This document shows positions 24,751-33,919 of a stretch of 64,000 nt of DNA, one piece after another. The notes under the pieces were generated by a model that worked only from the letters and a program-made list of their open reading frames with translations, was not told the DNA's origin and did no database searches. This DNA is from DATBLY01 sp963705545. Its GTDB lineage: Bacteria > Actinomycetota > UBA4738 > HRBIN12. Every line of letters starts with the position of its first letter. Position 1 is the stretch's first letter. The DNA is taken from assembly GCA_963705545.1 (NCBI GenBank), contig CAVPJX010000002.1, forward strand, positions 310,001-374,000. Reading direction: 5' to 3'. Position numbers and translations under genes: made by a program.

Positions 24751-25404
24751 TCAGGGCGCGAGCCGCTCCACGCGCCATCCCCGGGGTCCGGCGGGATCGG
24801 GCGTGAACCGCAGCCGGTCGTGCAGCCGGTTCCGGCGGCCCTGCCAGAACTCGATCGCGTCGGGACGGATCACGTAGCCGCCCCAGAAGGGCGGCCGAGG
24901 CACGTCGTCCACGAACCGAGCCTCGACGTCGGCCACGCGACGATCGAGATCGTCCCGGCCGCGGATCGTCGCGCTCTGCGGCGACGCCCACGCGCCGATC
25001 TGCGCGTCGCGCGGCCGGGTCGCGAAGTACGCGTCGGAGTCGTCGTCGTCTACCGGCTCCGCGCGGCCGGTGACGCAGACCTGACGGTCGAGTTCCTTCC
25101 ACAGGAGGACGAGCGCGACGTGTGGGTTCTCGGCGAGCTGGCGGCCTTTGCGGCTCTCCATGTTCGTGAAGAACACGAACCCGTGATCGTCGATCCCCCG
25201 CAGCAGGACGTGGCGCACGCTCGGCCGTCCGTCGGCGTCTGCGGTGGCGAGGGCCATCGCGTTCGGGAGCGGGACGCCGGCGGCCTCGGCATCCGCGAGC
25301 CACGCGGTGAACGAAGCGATCGGGTCCGGGCCGAGGTCCTCGGGCTCGAGCGTCCGGTCGGCGTGGAGGCCGCTCGGCGCCTGCATGTCGCGGGGATCGG
25401 TCAC
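24751..25404 (-). CDS. pdxH: Pyridoxamine 5'-phosphate oxidase
   Basis: About 217 residues. This FMN enzyme makes pyridoxal 5'-phosphate in the B6 salvage pathway. Seen: PSVRHVLLRGIDDHGFVFFTN (FMN and substrate binding), SRKGRQLAENPHVALVLLW, SQSATI and the conserved C-terminal segment ending in WRVERLAP with EFWQGRRNRLHDR. GTG 25404 is chosen because a TATCCT hexamer lies six bases upstream; ATG 25386 is the alternative. It converges with osmC. Confidence 0.92.
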   Translation of the reverse strand: MTDPRDMQAPSGLHADRTLEPEDLGPDPIASFTAWLADAEAAGVPLPNAMALATADADGRPSVRHVLLRGIDDHGFVFFTNMESRKGRQLAENPHVALVLLWKELDRQVCVTGRAEPVDDDDSDAYFATRPRDAQIGAWASPQSATIRGRDDLDRRVADVEARFVDDVPRPPFWGGYVIRPDAIEFWQGRRNRLHDRLRFTPDPAGPRGWRVERLAP

Positions 25405-25410
25405 GGTCGG

Positions 25411-25416
25411 AGGATA
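25411..25416 (-). promoter_or_regulatory. -10-like element for a leaderless pdxH transcript
   Basis: On the minus strand TATCCT is followed by six bases and GTG at 25404. Of the 252 bases between pdxH and the lipoprotein gene, this is the only signal I recognise. Confidence 0.4.
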
Positions 25417-25656
25417 CGCGCGGGCCCAGGGCTCCGTGGGGCCGCGGCCAACCGACCTCACGGGCCGGCTCACACCGGTCTGACCGTCGGCCTGCGTCTC
25501 CCCCACGTCGCGAGGAACGCCAGCTCAGGGGTGGCCGTCTAGACCCGAGCGCGAACACGGGCCGTCACGCCGACGGTGTGGGGAGGACCCGGTTGATGAC
25601 GTTCCCCACGGGAGGCGGGACGAACGATCGAGCAGCGCCGCCGCATCGATCCCGGG

Positions 25657-26529
25657 TCAACGGGAGAGCCGGATCCAGGTCGCCCGGGTACCGGTGGCGT
25701 GCGTGCAATCGTCGCGGACCACCGTCCCTCGGAGGGAGCGGCCGATCTCATCGATCCGCACGCTCCGCAGGACGAGGCGATCCCCCTCGGCACACTGGTT
25801 GGAGCCGGCACCACTCACCAGGGTGAGGGTCGTCGCCGCGACCTCGATCGCTCCGGCGTCGTGGGGATCCGTCCCCAGTAGCCCCATGTCGTCGATCGCG
25901 TAGGTACCGTAGGGCCTGAGCCGGAGGAGATGACCGCCCCCTTCGAGGAGCCACAATCCATCCAAGACCCTGAGGGCCTCGTCGGAGTTCGCCGGGAGCG
26001 GGGCGGATCCTCCGACCGGATCGGCCGTGATGTCGGCACCGGCCGGCGACCTGGGTGACAGCCGGACGAACGACCATTCCGTTCCGATCGGGATGGCGCA
26101 TTGGCCCCGGCCGGTTCGTGTGAACACCAGCTGGAGTCGACCGTCCTCTGGGACCCCCGTTCGCCAGGTCCACGTGTCGCCAACGTCGCATGCCCCGCCG
26201 ACCTGGGTCACCGTGACGACGATGTCCCGGCCATCCAGCTCATACGTTCCGACCAGCGCCGGGGACGAATCGATCGATCCGTGAGTGTCCACGGCGAACG
26301 CCTGGTCCGGGCCGAATCGGATCATCCTCGTGGGCTGGGTGGTGTGCTGCCAGATGCCTCGGATGTTGTCCGTGGTGGGCGGCTGACCTTCTACCGGGAC
26401 GCTCGGCGACGCTGGTTCAGGGGGGGTCGCCGACGGTTCGGACGGCGGGTCGGCCGCTCCGCCGCAGGCGGCCAGAACCACGAGCGTCAGCGAGACCAGG
26501 ATCTGCGCGACCCCTCCAGTGCTCGCCAA
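25657..26529 (-). CDS. Putative secreted lipoprotein of unknown function
   Basis: About 290 residues. A hydrophobic segment with lipobox (LTLVVLAAC) is followed by a Pro/Ser/Thr-rich linker, so the mature protein is probably membrane-anchored outside the cell. The rest has two similar parts, each with a G-x-W/L opening, a Thr/Tyr-rich strand region (GTYELDG, GTYAIDD) and a closing Cys-bearing strand; this suggests an internal duplication of a beta-rich, lipocalin-like unit (inference). The start is uncertain: the first in-frame ATG (26595) lies inside the tRNA gene, so TTG 26529 is proposed. Confidence 0.65.
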   Translation of the reverse strand: MASTGGVAQILVSLTLVVLAACGGAADPPSEPSATPPEPASPSVPVEGQPPTTDNIRGIWQHTTQPTRMIRFGPDQAFAVDTHGSIDSSPALVGTYELDGRDIVVTVTQVGGACDVGDTWTWRTGVPEDGRLQLVFTRTGRGQCAIPIGTEWSFVRLSPRSPAGADITADPVGGSAPLPANSDEALRVLDGLWLLEGGGHLLRLRPYGTYAIDDMGLLGTDPHDAGAIEVAATTLTLVSGAGSNQCAEGDRLVLRSVRIDEIGRSLRGTVVRDDCTHATGTRATWIRLSR

Positions 26530-26566
26530 AGCCTCCCAGCCCCTCGGAACCTCGGCCGATCCTGAG

Positions 26567-26638
<72 letters not shown>

Positions 26639-26714
26639 CCGTCCGCGGACGCGGATCTGCTCGGAGTGTAGCAACGCGCCCTCCGCGCTCCGCCGTGTCG
26701 TGGACCGGCCCCGA

Positions 26715-26720
26715 TATCCT
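26715..26720 (+). promoter_or_regulatory. -10-like element for the response regulator/argS unit
   Basis: TATCCT followed by seven bases and GTG 26728 without ribosome site; it would drive the response regulator, argS and perhaps the lysA-hom-thrC-thrB genes that follow in overlap. Confidence 0.4.
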
Positions 26721-26727
26721 CGGGTTC

Positions 26728-27114
26728 GTGGCGGACGCCCCCAGACTCCTGTTGGTTGACGACGACCCCGTCATCCTGCGCCTGCTGCAGGTGAACTTCC
26801 GCCTGGCGGGCTACGAGATCGACACGGCCGCGGACGGCGCCCTGGCGCTCGCGAGCGCGCAGGAGCGACCACCGGACGTCGTCGTGCTGGACATGATGCT
26901 CCCAGACCTCCCCGGCGAGGAGGTCTGTCGTCGGATGCGGACCGCGCCGGAGCTCGCCGAGATCCCGGTGATCTTCCTGACCGGACGCACCGAGGGCCCC
27001 GATCCCGCCGAGGCCGGGCTGGGTCCCGGGCCGGTCGACCTGATCGCGAAGCCGTTCGATCCGGCGGACGTCGTCGAGGTGGTCCGTCGCCGCCTGGAGG
27101 AGCGGACGCCGTGA
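26728..27114 (+). CDS. Single-domain response regulator (CheY-like receiver)
   Basis: A 128-residue receiver domain without an output domain. The acidic pair is in LLLVDDDP, the phosphorylated Asp in VVVLDMMLPD, the switch Thr in FLTGR and the conserved Lys in IAKPFD. No histidine kinase is present in the window. Its stop overlaps the argS GTG (GTGA). Stand-alone receivers normally act by binding another protein, and the partner is unknown. Confidence 0.9.
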   Translation: MADAPRLLLVDDDPVILRLLQVNFRLAGYEIDTAADGALALASAQERPPDVVVLDMMLPDLPGEEVCRRMRTAPELAEIPVIFLTGRTEGPDPAEAGLGPGPVDLIAKPFDPADVVEVVRRRLEERTP

Positions 27115-28784
27115 TCGAGGCGCAGCTGGCCGAGTGGTTGAAGCAGGGCCTGGTCAGGGCCGCACCGGAGCTGGGGATCGACGGCGACCTTCCCGAACCG
27201 GAACTGCTCGTGCCGAAGCAGAAGACCCACGGCGACTTCGCCACGAACGTCGCCCTGGCGCTCGCCGGACGGGCCGGCCGCCCGCCGCGGGAGGTCGCCG
27301 AGGTCATCGCGGCGTCGTTACCGCCGGCCAGCTTCGTGGACCGCGTCGAGGTGGCCGGGCCGGGGTTCCTGAACGTCTACACGACCGACGCCTGGCTGTT
27401 CGACGCGCTCGGGGACGTGGCCCGCCTCGGTGCCGCCTACGGCCGCGCGGAGCCCACCGGCAAGCGGATCCAGGTCGAGTTCGTGAGCTCGAACCCGACC
27501 GGGCCTCTGCACCTCGGGCATGCGCGGAACGCGACGATCGGGGACGCGTTGGCCTCCTTGCTCGAGCACGCGGGCTGGTCGGTGGAGCGCGAGTACTACT
27601 TCAACGACGCCGGCGGGCAGATGGATCGGTTCGGCCGCTCCGTGGAAGCGCGGCTCCTGCAGGCGCTCGGGCGGGAGGCGGAGCTCCCGGAGGACGGCTA
27701 CCGCGGCGGATACGTCATGGACATCGCCCGGGACATCCTGGCGACGGAGGGGCCTGGCCTCGCCGATCTGCCGGATCCGGAGCGCCTCGAACGGCTCCGC
27801 GACCTCGGTGCCACGCGGATCCTCGAGGGCATCAAGGCCACGCTCGAGCGGTTCGGTGTGCGCTTCGACGTGTACCGATCGGAGCGCGAACTCGCGGATT
27901 CCGGGGAGATCGAGGAGGCGATCGAGCGCCTGCGTCGCGCCGGGTACGTCTACGAGGCTGACGGGGCGGTGTGGTTCCGCTCGACCGACTTCGGCGACGA
28001 CAAGGACCGGGTCGCGATCCGCTCGAACGGCGCCCACACGTACTTCGGGGCGGACATCGCCTACGTCTTGGACAAGTTCTCGCGCGGCTTCGACCACCTG
28101 ATCTACGTCTGGGGCGCCGACCACCACGGGACGATCCCGCGCGTGAAGGGCGCCGCCCGGGCGCTCGGGTTCGACCCGGACGCGGTCGAGATCGTGCTCT
28201 ACCAGTTCGTGGCGTTCCTTCGGGCCGGCGTGCCGGTCAAGCTCAGCACGCGCGCGGGTGAGTTCATCACGCTCGACCAGCTGATCGACGAGGTCGGGAC
28301 GGATGCGGCCCGGTTCACGCTGCTGCAGTACTCGAACGACTCGGCGATGAACTTCGACATCGAGCTGGTGAAGCGCCAGACGATGGAGAACCCGGTCTAC
28401 TACGTCCAATACGGTCATGCCCGGATCGCGTCGATCCTGCGCAAGGCCGCGGCGGAAGGGATCGACCTGTTCCCGATCGAGGACGTCGACCTGACCCTGC
28501 TCGTCACCGAGCCGGAGCTCGACCTGCTCCGTGGGCTGGCCGACGTGCCCGCGGCGCTCGCGACCGCCGCGGAGCAGCGGGCACCGCACCGCCTCACGCA
28601 CCTGTCGCAGGACCTGGCCGCGCGGTTCCATCGGTTCTACACCGAGTGCCGCGTCGTCTCGGAAGACGCGGCACTCACCCAGGCTCGGCTGTGGCTCGCT
28701 TCCGGGACGAAGCAGGTGCTCGCGAACCTCCTCTCGCTGGTGGGCGTGTCGGCGCCCGAGTCGATGGAGCGCGACGATGCCTGA
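27111..28784 (+). CDS. argS: Arginyl-tRNA synthetase
   Basis: A 557-residue class I synthetase. It has the N-terminal Add1-type domain, the HIGH-like motif in GPLHLGHARNATIGD, a degenerate KMSKS region (VKLSTRAGEF) as is usual for ArgRS, and a C-terminal DALR anticodon-binding domain. It charges tRNA-Arg, one of which (CCG) is encoded 470 bases upstream on the other strand. GTG 27111 overlaps the previous stop, and its own stop overlaps lysA by eight bases. Confidence 0.96.
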   Translation: MIEAQLAEWLKQGLVRAAPELGIDGDLPEPELLVPKQKTHGDFATNVALALAGRAGRPPREVAEVIAASLPPASFVDRVEVAGPGFLNVYTTDAWLFDALGDVARLGAAYGRAEPTGKRIQVEFVSSNPTGPLHLGHARNATIGDALASLLEHAGWSVEREYYFNDAGGQMDRFGRSVEARLLQALGREAELPEDGYRGGYVMDIARDILATEGPGLADLPDPERLERLRDLGATRILEGIKATLERFGVRFDVYRSERELADSGEIEEAIERLRRAGYVYEADGAVWFRSTDFGDDKDRVAIRSNGAHTYFGADIAYVLDKFSRGFDHLIYVWGADHHGTIPRVKGAARALGFDPDAVEIVLYQFVAFLRAGVPVKLSTRAGEFITLDQLIDEVGTDAARFTLLQYSNDSAMNFDIELVKRQTMENPVYYVQYGHARIASILRKAAAEGIDLFPIEDVDLTLLVTEPELDLLRGLADVPAALATAAEQRAPHRLTHLSQDLAARFHRFYTECRVVSEDAALTQARLWLASGTKQVLANLLSLVGVSAPESMERDDA

Positions 28785-30642
28785 TCCGTCGGGAGACCGG
28801 CCGCTCGCGGCGCTCGTGGAGGGTGAGTCACCATGGCCCGCCACGGCGACGTTCGGTGACGCCGGGATGACGATCGGTGGCGCACGAGCCGTCGATCTGG
28901 CCGAGCGGTTCGGGACGCCGCTGCTCGTGATCGACGAGGAGGACCTGCGCGGACGGATGCGCGCGGCCGCCGAGGCCTACCCGCGCGTCCTGTACGCGGT
29001 GAAGGCCTTCGTCTCTCGCGGCGCGATCCGCATCGCCCTGGACGAGGGACTCGACCTGCTGACCTCTTCGGGTGGCGAGATCGAGGCCTGCCGGCGGGCG
29101 GGGGCGCCGCCCTCGAGGATCTGGCTCCACGGGCGCAACAAGACCGACCGGGACCTGGACCTCGCCGTCCGCGGCGGCATCGACGCGGTGATCGTGGACG
29201 ACCCGGAAGACGTCCGACGACTCGACGTGGCGGGGCGGGCCGTCGGAGGGCGCGTCGGAGCGCTGTTGCGGATCGTGCCGGAGGTGGCGGTCGACACGCA
29301 CGAGAAGATCGCCACCGGCCACGAGGCGTCGACGTTCGGGATCCCCAGGTCACAGGTCGTCGCGGCGGCGGAGCTCGCGTCCGCATCCCCGGCGATCGCG
29401 CTCCGGGGTCTCCACCTGCACCTGGGGTCCCAGATCGGTGAGCTCCGTCCGTACCTGCGAGCCCTCGATGTCGCGCTGGAGGTCGCGTGTGAGATCCGCG
29501 ACGCGCTGGGTGTGACCCTGGGCGTGATCGACCTAGGCGGCGGCTTCGGCGTGTCGTACACGGGCGAGCCGGCCCTGCGGCCCGAGGAGGTCGCCGCGCC
29601 GATCCGGGCGCACCTCGCCGCCGGTTGCCGCGAACTCGGCATCGCGGAGCCGGACCTCGCCGTGGAGCCCGGCCGGAGCCTCGTGGGGAACCCCACGGTC
29701 ACGCTGTACCGGGTGGGTGCGCGCAAGACCTCACCGGAGGGCGACCCGATCGTCGCGGTGGACGGCGGGATGTCCGACAACATCCGGCCGGCGCTGTACG
29801 GGGCTCGGTACGCCGTGGCGCCGGCCGGCCCCGCCCGCGACGCCGAGTCGCGAGAGGCGACGATCGTGGGCACGCACTGCGAGTCGGGCGACCTGCTCGC
29901 CGAAGGGGTCCGGCTCCCGGCCGACGTCGGCCGCGGCGACCTGCTCGCGTTCGCGGCCACCGGCGCGTACACGTACAGCCTGGCCAGCAACTACAACCGG
30001 GTGGGGCGCCCCGCGGTCGTCGCCGTCCGGGGTGGCGAGGCGACCCCGTGGCTCCGGCGCGAGGATGCGGCCGACCTCGACCGGCTCGAGCTGTCAGCCG
30101 GTCCGGTCGATGGCCCGTCCGCACCTCCCGAGGGCGTCGAGATCCGGCCGGCGCTCCCGCGGGATGCTCGCTCCTACCTCGCGTTCTGGCGTGGCATCGT
30201 CGCCGAGGGACGCGCCGTTCGGACGGAATCGGTGACGAGCCCCGCGCACGTGTACCGGGCGCGGTTCCGCCGTTCGTGGACCGACCGAGAGGCACAGATC
30301 GTCGCGGTCGACGGAGGCCGCGTCGTCGGGCACGTCTACGTGCAACGGGAGCTCCATCCCGTCACCCGCCACGTCGCGACGCTCGGGATCGCCGTCGCGG
30401 CGGACCACCGGTCCCGGGGCATCGGCAGCGCCTTGATGGCCGAGGCGATCCGCTGGGGGCGCTCGGTCGGAGTGGAGAAGCTGATGCTCTCGGTCTACCC
30501 ATCCAACAGCGCCGCCATGGCCCTGTACCGCCGGTTCGGGTTCGTGGATGAGGGCCGGCTCGTGCGACACTCGCGCAAGTCGTACGGCTACGAGGACGAG
30601 GTGTTGATGGCCACCTGGATCGGACCGGAGCCGACGGGATGA
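28777..30642 (+). CDS. lysA: Diaminopimelate decarboxylase fused to a C-terminal GNAT acetyltransferase domain
   Basis: A 621-residue protein in one uninterrupted frame. Residues about 1-440 are a LysA-type PLP decarboxylase: Lys76 in LYAVKAF, the HLHLGSQI segment, DLGGGFGVSY, the phosphate-binding EPGRS, Cys368 in GTHCESGD and the final YSLASNYN. This makes L-lysine from meso-diaminopimelate. From about residue 455 (VEIRPALPRDARSYL) a complete GNAT domain follows, with LGIAVAADHRSRGIGSALM as the acetyl-CoA loop and AAMALYRRFGFVDEG. Usual LysA is about 450 residues, so the second domain is a true addition. It may act on a product of the pathway or on a protein (inference). Confidence 0.9.
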   Translation: MPDPSGDRPLAALVEGESPWPATATFGDAGMTIGGARAVDLAERFGTPLLVIDEEDLRGRMRAAAEAYPRVLYAVKAFVSRGAIRIALDEGLDLLTSSGGEIEACRRAGAPPSRIWLHGRNKTDRDLDLAVRGGIDAVIVDDPEDVRRLDVAGRAVGGRVGALLRIVPEVAVDTHEKIATGHEASTFGIPRSQVVAAAELASASPAIALRGLHLHLGSQIGELRPYLRALDVALEVACEIRDALGVTLGVIDLGGGFGVSYTGEPALRPEEVAAPIRAHLAAGCRELGIAEPDLAVEPGRSLVGNPTVTLYRVGARKTSPEGDPIVAVDGGMSDNIRPALYGARYAVAPAGPARDAESREATIVGTHCESGDLLAEGVRLPADVGRGDLLAFAATGAYTYSLASNYNRVGRPAVVAVRGGEATPWLRREDAADLDRLELSAGPVDGPSAPPEGVEIRPALPRDARSYLAFWRGIVAEGRAVRTESVTSPAHVYRARFRRSWTDREAQIVAVDGGRVVGHVYVQRELHPVTRHVATLGIAVAADHRSRGIGSALMAEAIRWGRSVGVEKLMLSVYPSNSAAMALYRRFGFVDEGRLVRHSRKSYGYEDEVLMATWIGPEPTG

Positions 30643-31928
30643 GCGAACGGATCGTGCGGATCGGGTTCCTGGGGTGCGGCACCGTCGGCGCCGCGGCGAT
30701 CCGTCTGCTCTTCGAACATGGTGACGACATCGCCCTGCGGACGGGCTGCCGGCTCGAGGTCGCGCGCGTCGCGGTGCTCGACCCGGGGCGCGACCGCGAC
30801 GTGCCGATCGAGGGTGCGCGGTTCACCAAGGACGGCGTGAGCGTCGTGGACGATCCCGAGATCGACGTCGTGTGCGAGGTGCTCGGCGGGATCGAGCCCG
30901 CACGGTCCCTGATCCTGCGCGCGTTCGCGAACGGAAAGGCCGTCGTCACGGCCAACAAGGAGCTCCTGGCGAACCACGGCCAGGAGCTGTTCGACGCGTC
31001 CGACGCGGCGGGTACGGATCTCTCTTTCGAGGCGGCCGTCGGCGGCGGGATCCCACTGATCCGACCGCTCAAGGAGTCGCTCGTCGGCGAACGCGTGACC
31101 CGGCTGATCGGGATCGTGAACGGGACGACGAACTTCGTCCTCACCCAGATGTCCGAGCACGGGTGGCCGTTCGAGGAGGCGCTCGCGGAGGCCCAGCGGC
31201 TCGGCTACGCCGAGGCCGACCCGACCGCCGACGTCGAGGGGTTCGACGCGGCCTCGAAGTGCGCGATCCTCGCGTCGATCGCGTTCAACACGCGGGTCGT
31301 GGCCGGCGACGTCTACCGCGAGGGGATCGCGCGTGTGCAGGCGCAGGACATCGTCGATGCTCGTCGGCTCGGCTACGTGGTCAAGCTCCTCGCGATCGCC
31401 GAGCTCGACGAGGATGAGGTCTCGGTGCGGGTCCACCCCGCGATGATCCCCGAGAGCCATCCGCTCGCCTCGGTCCGTGACGCCTTCAACGCGGTCTTCG
31501 TCGAAGGGGAGAAGATCGGCCAGCTGATGTTCTACGGGCGTGGCGCCGGCGGCGACCCCACGGCGACCGCCGTGGTCGGCGACCTGGCCGACGCTGCGCG
31601 CAACCGCGTCGCGGGCGTCCGAGGGATCGGCTGTACGAGCGCGTTGGACCGCCGCATCCGTCCGATGGACGACACGCACGGTCAGTACTACCTGAACCTG
31701 CACGTCGAGGACGCCCCGGGCGTGCTCGCCGAGATCGCGGATCACTTCGGTCGCAACGGCGTATCCATCGAGCGCGTGTGGCAGGAGGGGTCGGGCGACG
31801 AGGCGACCCTGGTCTTCATCACCCACCGGGCCCAGGAGGGAGCCTTCCAGAAGACGGTCCAGGAGCTGCAGGAACTGCGCGTCGTGCGTCAGGTCTGGAG
31901 CCTGCTCCGGGTGGAGGGGGAGGAGTGA
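30639..31928 (+). CDS. hom: Homoserine dehydrogenase
   Basis: A 429-residue enzyme that reduces aspartate semialdehyde to homoserine, the branch point to methionine and threonine. It shows the NAD(P) fold GFLGCGTVG at the N-terminus, TANKELLA, the signature GIVNGTTNF and the catalytic region AEADPTADVEGFDAASK. A C-terminal ACT domain (about residues 350-429, YYLNLHVEDAPGVLAEIA) suggests feedback control by threonine. The ATG overlaps the lysA stop and its own stop overlaps the thrC start. Confidence 0.96.
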   Translation: MSERIVRIGFLGCGTVGAAAIRLLFEHGDDIALRTGCRLEVARVAVLDPGRDRDVPIEGARFTKDGVSVVDDPEIDVVCEVLGGIEPARSLILRAFANGKAVVTANKELLANHGQELFDASDAAGTDLSFEAAVGGGIPLIRPLKESLVGERVTRLIGIVNGTTNFVLTQMSEHGWPFEEALAEAQRLGYAEADPTADVEGFDAASKCAILASIAFNTRVVAGDVYREGIARVQAQDIVDARRLGYVVKLLAIAELDEDEVSVRVHPAMIPESHPLASVRDAFNAVFVEGEKIGQLMFYGRGAGGDPTATAVVGDLADAARNRVAGVRGIGCTSALDRRIRPMDDTHGQYYLNLHVEDAPGVLAEIADHFGRNGVSIERVWQEGSGDEATLVFITHRAQEGAFQKTVQELQELRVVRQVWSLLRVEGEE

Positions 31929-32987
31929 CCGCCGGCGCGCACCAGTGGCGCGGCGTGATCGAGGAGTACCGCGAGCGACTGCCCGTGACATCCGGAACAC
32001 CCGGTGATCACGCTCCGCGAGGGTGGCACGCCGCTCGTGCGCTCCGAGCCGCTGTCGTCGGAAACCGGCTGCGAGGTCTGGTTGAAGTACGACGGCGCCA
32101 ACCCGACGGGGTCCTTCAAGGACCGGGGCATGACCCTCGCGATCAGCAAGGCCGTCGAGGAGGGAGCGAAGGCCGTCGTCTGTGCCTCGACCGGCAACAC
32201 GAGCGCCAGCGCCGCCGCCTACGCCGGCAAGGCCGGCATCGCCTGCGCCGTCCTCGTTCCCAGGGGCAAGGTCGCGCTCGGGAAGATGGCCCAGACGCTC
32301 GTGCACGGCGCTCGGGTCCTCGAGGTCGACGGCAACTTCGACGCATCGCTCGACCTGGCGAAGGACCTCGCGGAGCGCTACCCGGTCACGCTCGTCAACT
32401 CGGTGAACCCGTTCCGGCTCGAGGGGCAGAAGACGGCGGCGTTCGAGATCTGCGACGCGCTCGGACGGGCCCCTGACGTGCACTGCGTGCCCGTGGGCAA
32501 CGCCGGGAACATCTCGAGCCACTGGCTCGGCTACACCGAGTACCTGCGGGACGGGATGATCGGTGAGCCGCCGCAGCTGTTCGGTTTCCAAGCGGCGGGC
32601 GCGGCTCCGATCGTCCGGGGCGAGCCGGTCAGCGACCCGCAGACGATCGCCACCGCGATCCGCATCGGCAACCCCGCATCCTGGGAGAAGGCGGTCGCCG
32701 CCGCGACCGAGTCCGAGGGCGCGGTCCGGTCCGTGACGGACCGGGAGATCCTCGCCGCCTATCGACGGGTGGCGCGCGAGGGGCTCTTCGCCGAACCGGC
32801 ATCGGCGGCCTCGGTCGCCGGGCTGCTCCAGCTCCACGCCGACGGCCTCCTCGAACCGGGCTCCACCGTGGTGTGCATCCTCACCGGCCACGGACTGAAG
32901 GATCCGGAGTGGGCGATCGCCGGCGCGGCTCACCCGGTGACGGTTCCCGCCGACGCCGGGGCGGTCGCGGCGGAGCTGGGGCTCTAG
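31925..32987 (+). CDS. thrC: Threonine synthase, with a one-base frameshift after codon 25
   Basis: The enzyme converts O-phosphohomoserine to threonine with PLP; the binding Lys is in TGSFKDRGM and the phosphate loop in VGNAGNISSHW. Translation coupled to hom (GTG 31925, overlapping its stop) gives the expected N-terminus with HQWRGVIEEYRERLPVTSG, but at about 32003 one extra G moves the frame. Removing it joins TSGTP directly to VITLREGGTPLVR, as in normal ThrC. A GTG at 32004 in the main frame could give a 327-residue product that lacks this segment. Either a sequence error or a real mutation; the rest is intact. Confidence 0.88.
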
Positions 32988-32990
32988 CCC

Positions 32991-33848
32991 GTGCGCCTGA
33001 TCGCCCGCGTGCCGGCCACGTCGGCGAACATCGGTCCGGGGTTCGACTGCTTCGGCCTGGCATTGGACCTGTGGAACGAGGTGACGATCGACCCCGACGC
33101 CGAGCCCCTCGTCACCTGGGCGGGGGAGGGCGCGGACGAGCTCCCGGTCGACGGGACGGACAGGGTCGGCCGAGCGATGACCCACGCGGCCCGGGCGGCC
33201 GGTGCGCCGCTCCCGGCGCTCGCGAGGCACGGCCTGAACCGGATCCCGCTCGAGCGCGGGCTCGGGTCCTCGGCCGCCGCCTGCGTGGCGGGGATCGCGC
33301 TCGCCGACCGGCTGCTCGGGCTGGATCTGGAGCCGGAGGAGACCCTCGAGCTGGCCAGCGAGCTCGAGGGTCATCCGGACAACGCCGCGGCGGCGATCGC
33401 CGGCGGGCTCACGCTCGCCTTCGGCGACGGCGTGATCCGCCTGGATCCCCATCCCTCGCTCGCCCCGGTCGCGCTGGTCCCGCTCGACGAGCGGCTCCCG
33501 ACCGACCGGGCGCGCGCCGCGCTCACCGAGACGGTCTCGCGGGCCGACGCCGTGTTCAACGCGGGGCACGCGGCGGCGGCCGTGGTCGCGCTGACCTCCG
33601 AGCCGGGGCTGTTGACGCAGGCCCTGCACGACCGGATCCATCAGGCTGCCCGCCTCGCGCTCGTGCCCGCCGTGAAGGCCGTCTTCGAGGACCTGACGGC
33701 GTCGGGGATCCCGGTCTGCGTGAGCGGAGCCGGTCCGGCGCTGCTCGCGTTCGAACGACCGGAGGCACCCGTCCCCGATCCGGGCGAGGGGTGGGACGTG
33801 CTCCGCGTGTCGGTCGCCACGGGCGGTGTCGAGGTCGCGGAGGCCTGA
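32991..33848 (+). CDS. thrB: Homoserine kinase
   Basis: A 285-residue GHMP kinase that phosphorylates homoserine for threonine synthesis. The N-terminal VPATSANIGPGFDCFGLAL and the ATP loop PLERGLGSSAAACVAG are diagnostic, and GAGPALLAF near the C-terminus is the third GHMP motif. GTG 32991 is three bases after the thrC stop. With hom and thrC it forms the threonine operon. Confidence 0.95.
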   Translation: MRLIARVPATSANIGPGFDCFGLALDLWNEVTIDPDAEPLVTWAGEGADELPVDGTDRVGRAMTHAARAAGAPLPALARHGLNRIPLERGLGSSAAACVAGIALADRLLGLDLEPEETLELASELEGHPDNAAAAIAGGLTLAFGDGVIRLDPHPSLAPVALVPLDERLPTDRARAALTETVSRADAVFNAGHAAAAVVALTSEPGLLTQALHDRIHQAARLALVPAVKAVFEDLTASGIPVCVSGAGPALLAFERPEAPVPDPGEGWDVLRVSVATGGVEVAEA

Positions 33849-33907
33849 GGCAGGTCTCCCCGGGCAGCCGGCGGGAGCGTTGCGCCGGAGCCGAGGGGCC
33901 GGGCCCG

Positions 33908-33913
33908 TACACT
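33908..33913 (+). promoter_or_regulatory. -10-like element for the metallophosphoesterase gene
   Basis: TACACT followed by six bases and GTG 33920, without ribosome site. It would start a leaderless unit that separates the phosphoesterase from the threonine operon. Confidence 0.4.
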
Positions 33914-33919
33914 GCGTTC

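Noticed and set aside
20610..24806. A 1398-codon open frame antisense to nifJ
   Set aside because: It is rich in Arg, Asp and Val with no domain, and mirrors nifJ in the opposite frame, as happens when third positions are almost always G or C.
30588..33641. A 1017-codon minus-strand frame over hom, thrC and thrB
   Set aside because: Antisense shadow of three recognised biosynthetic genes; no family similarity.
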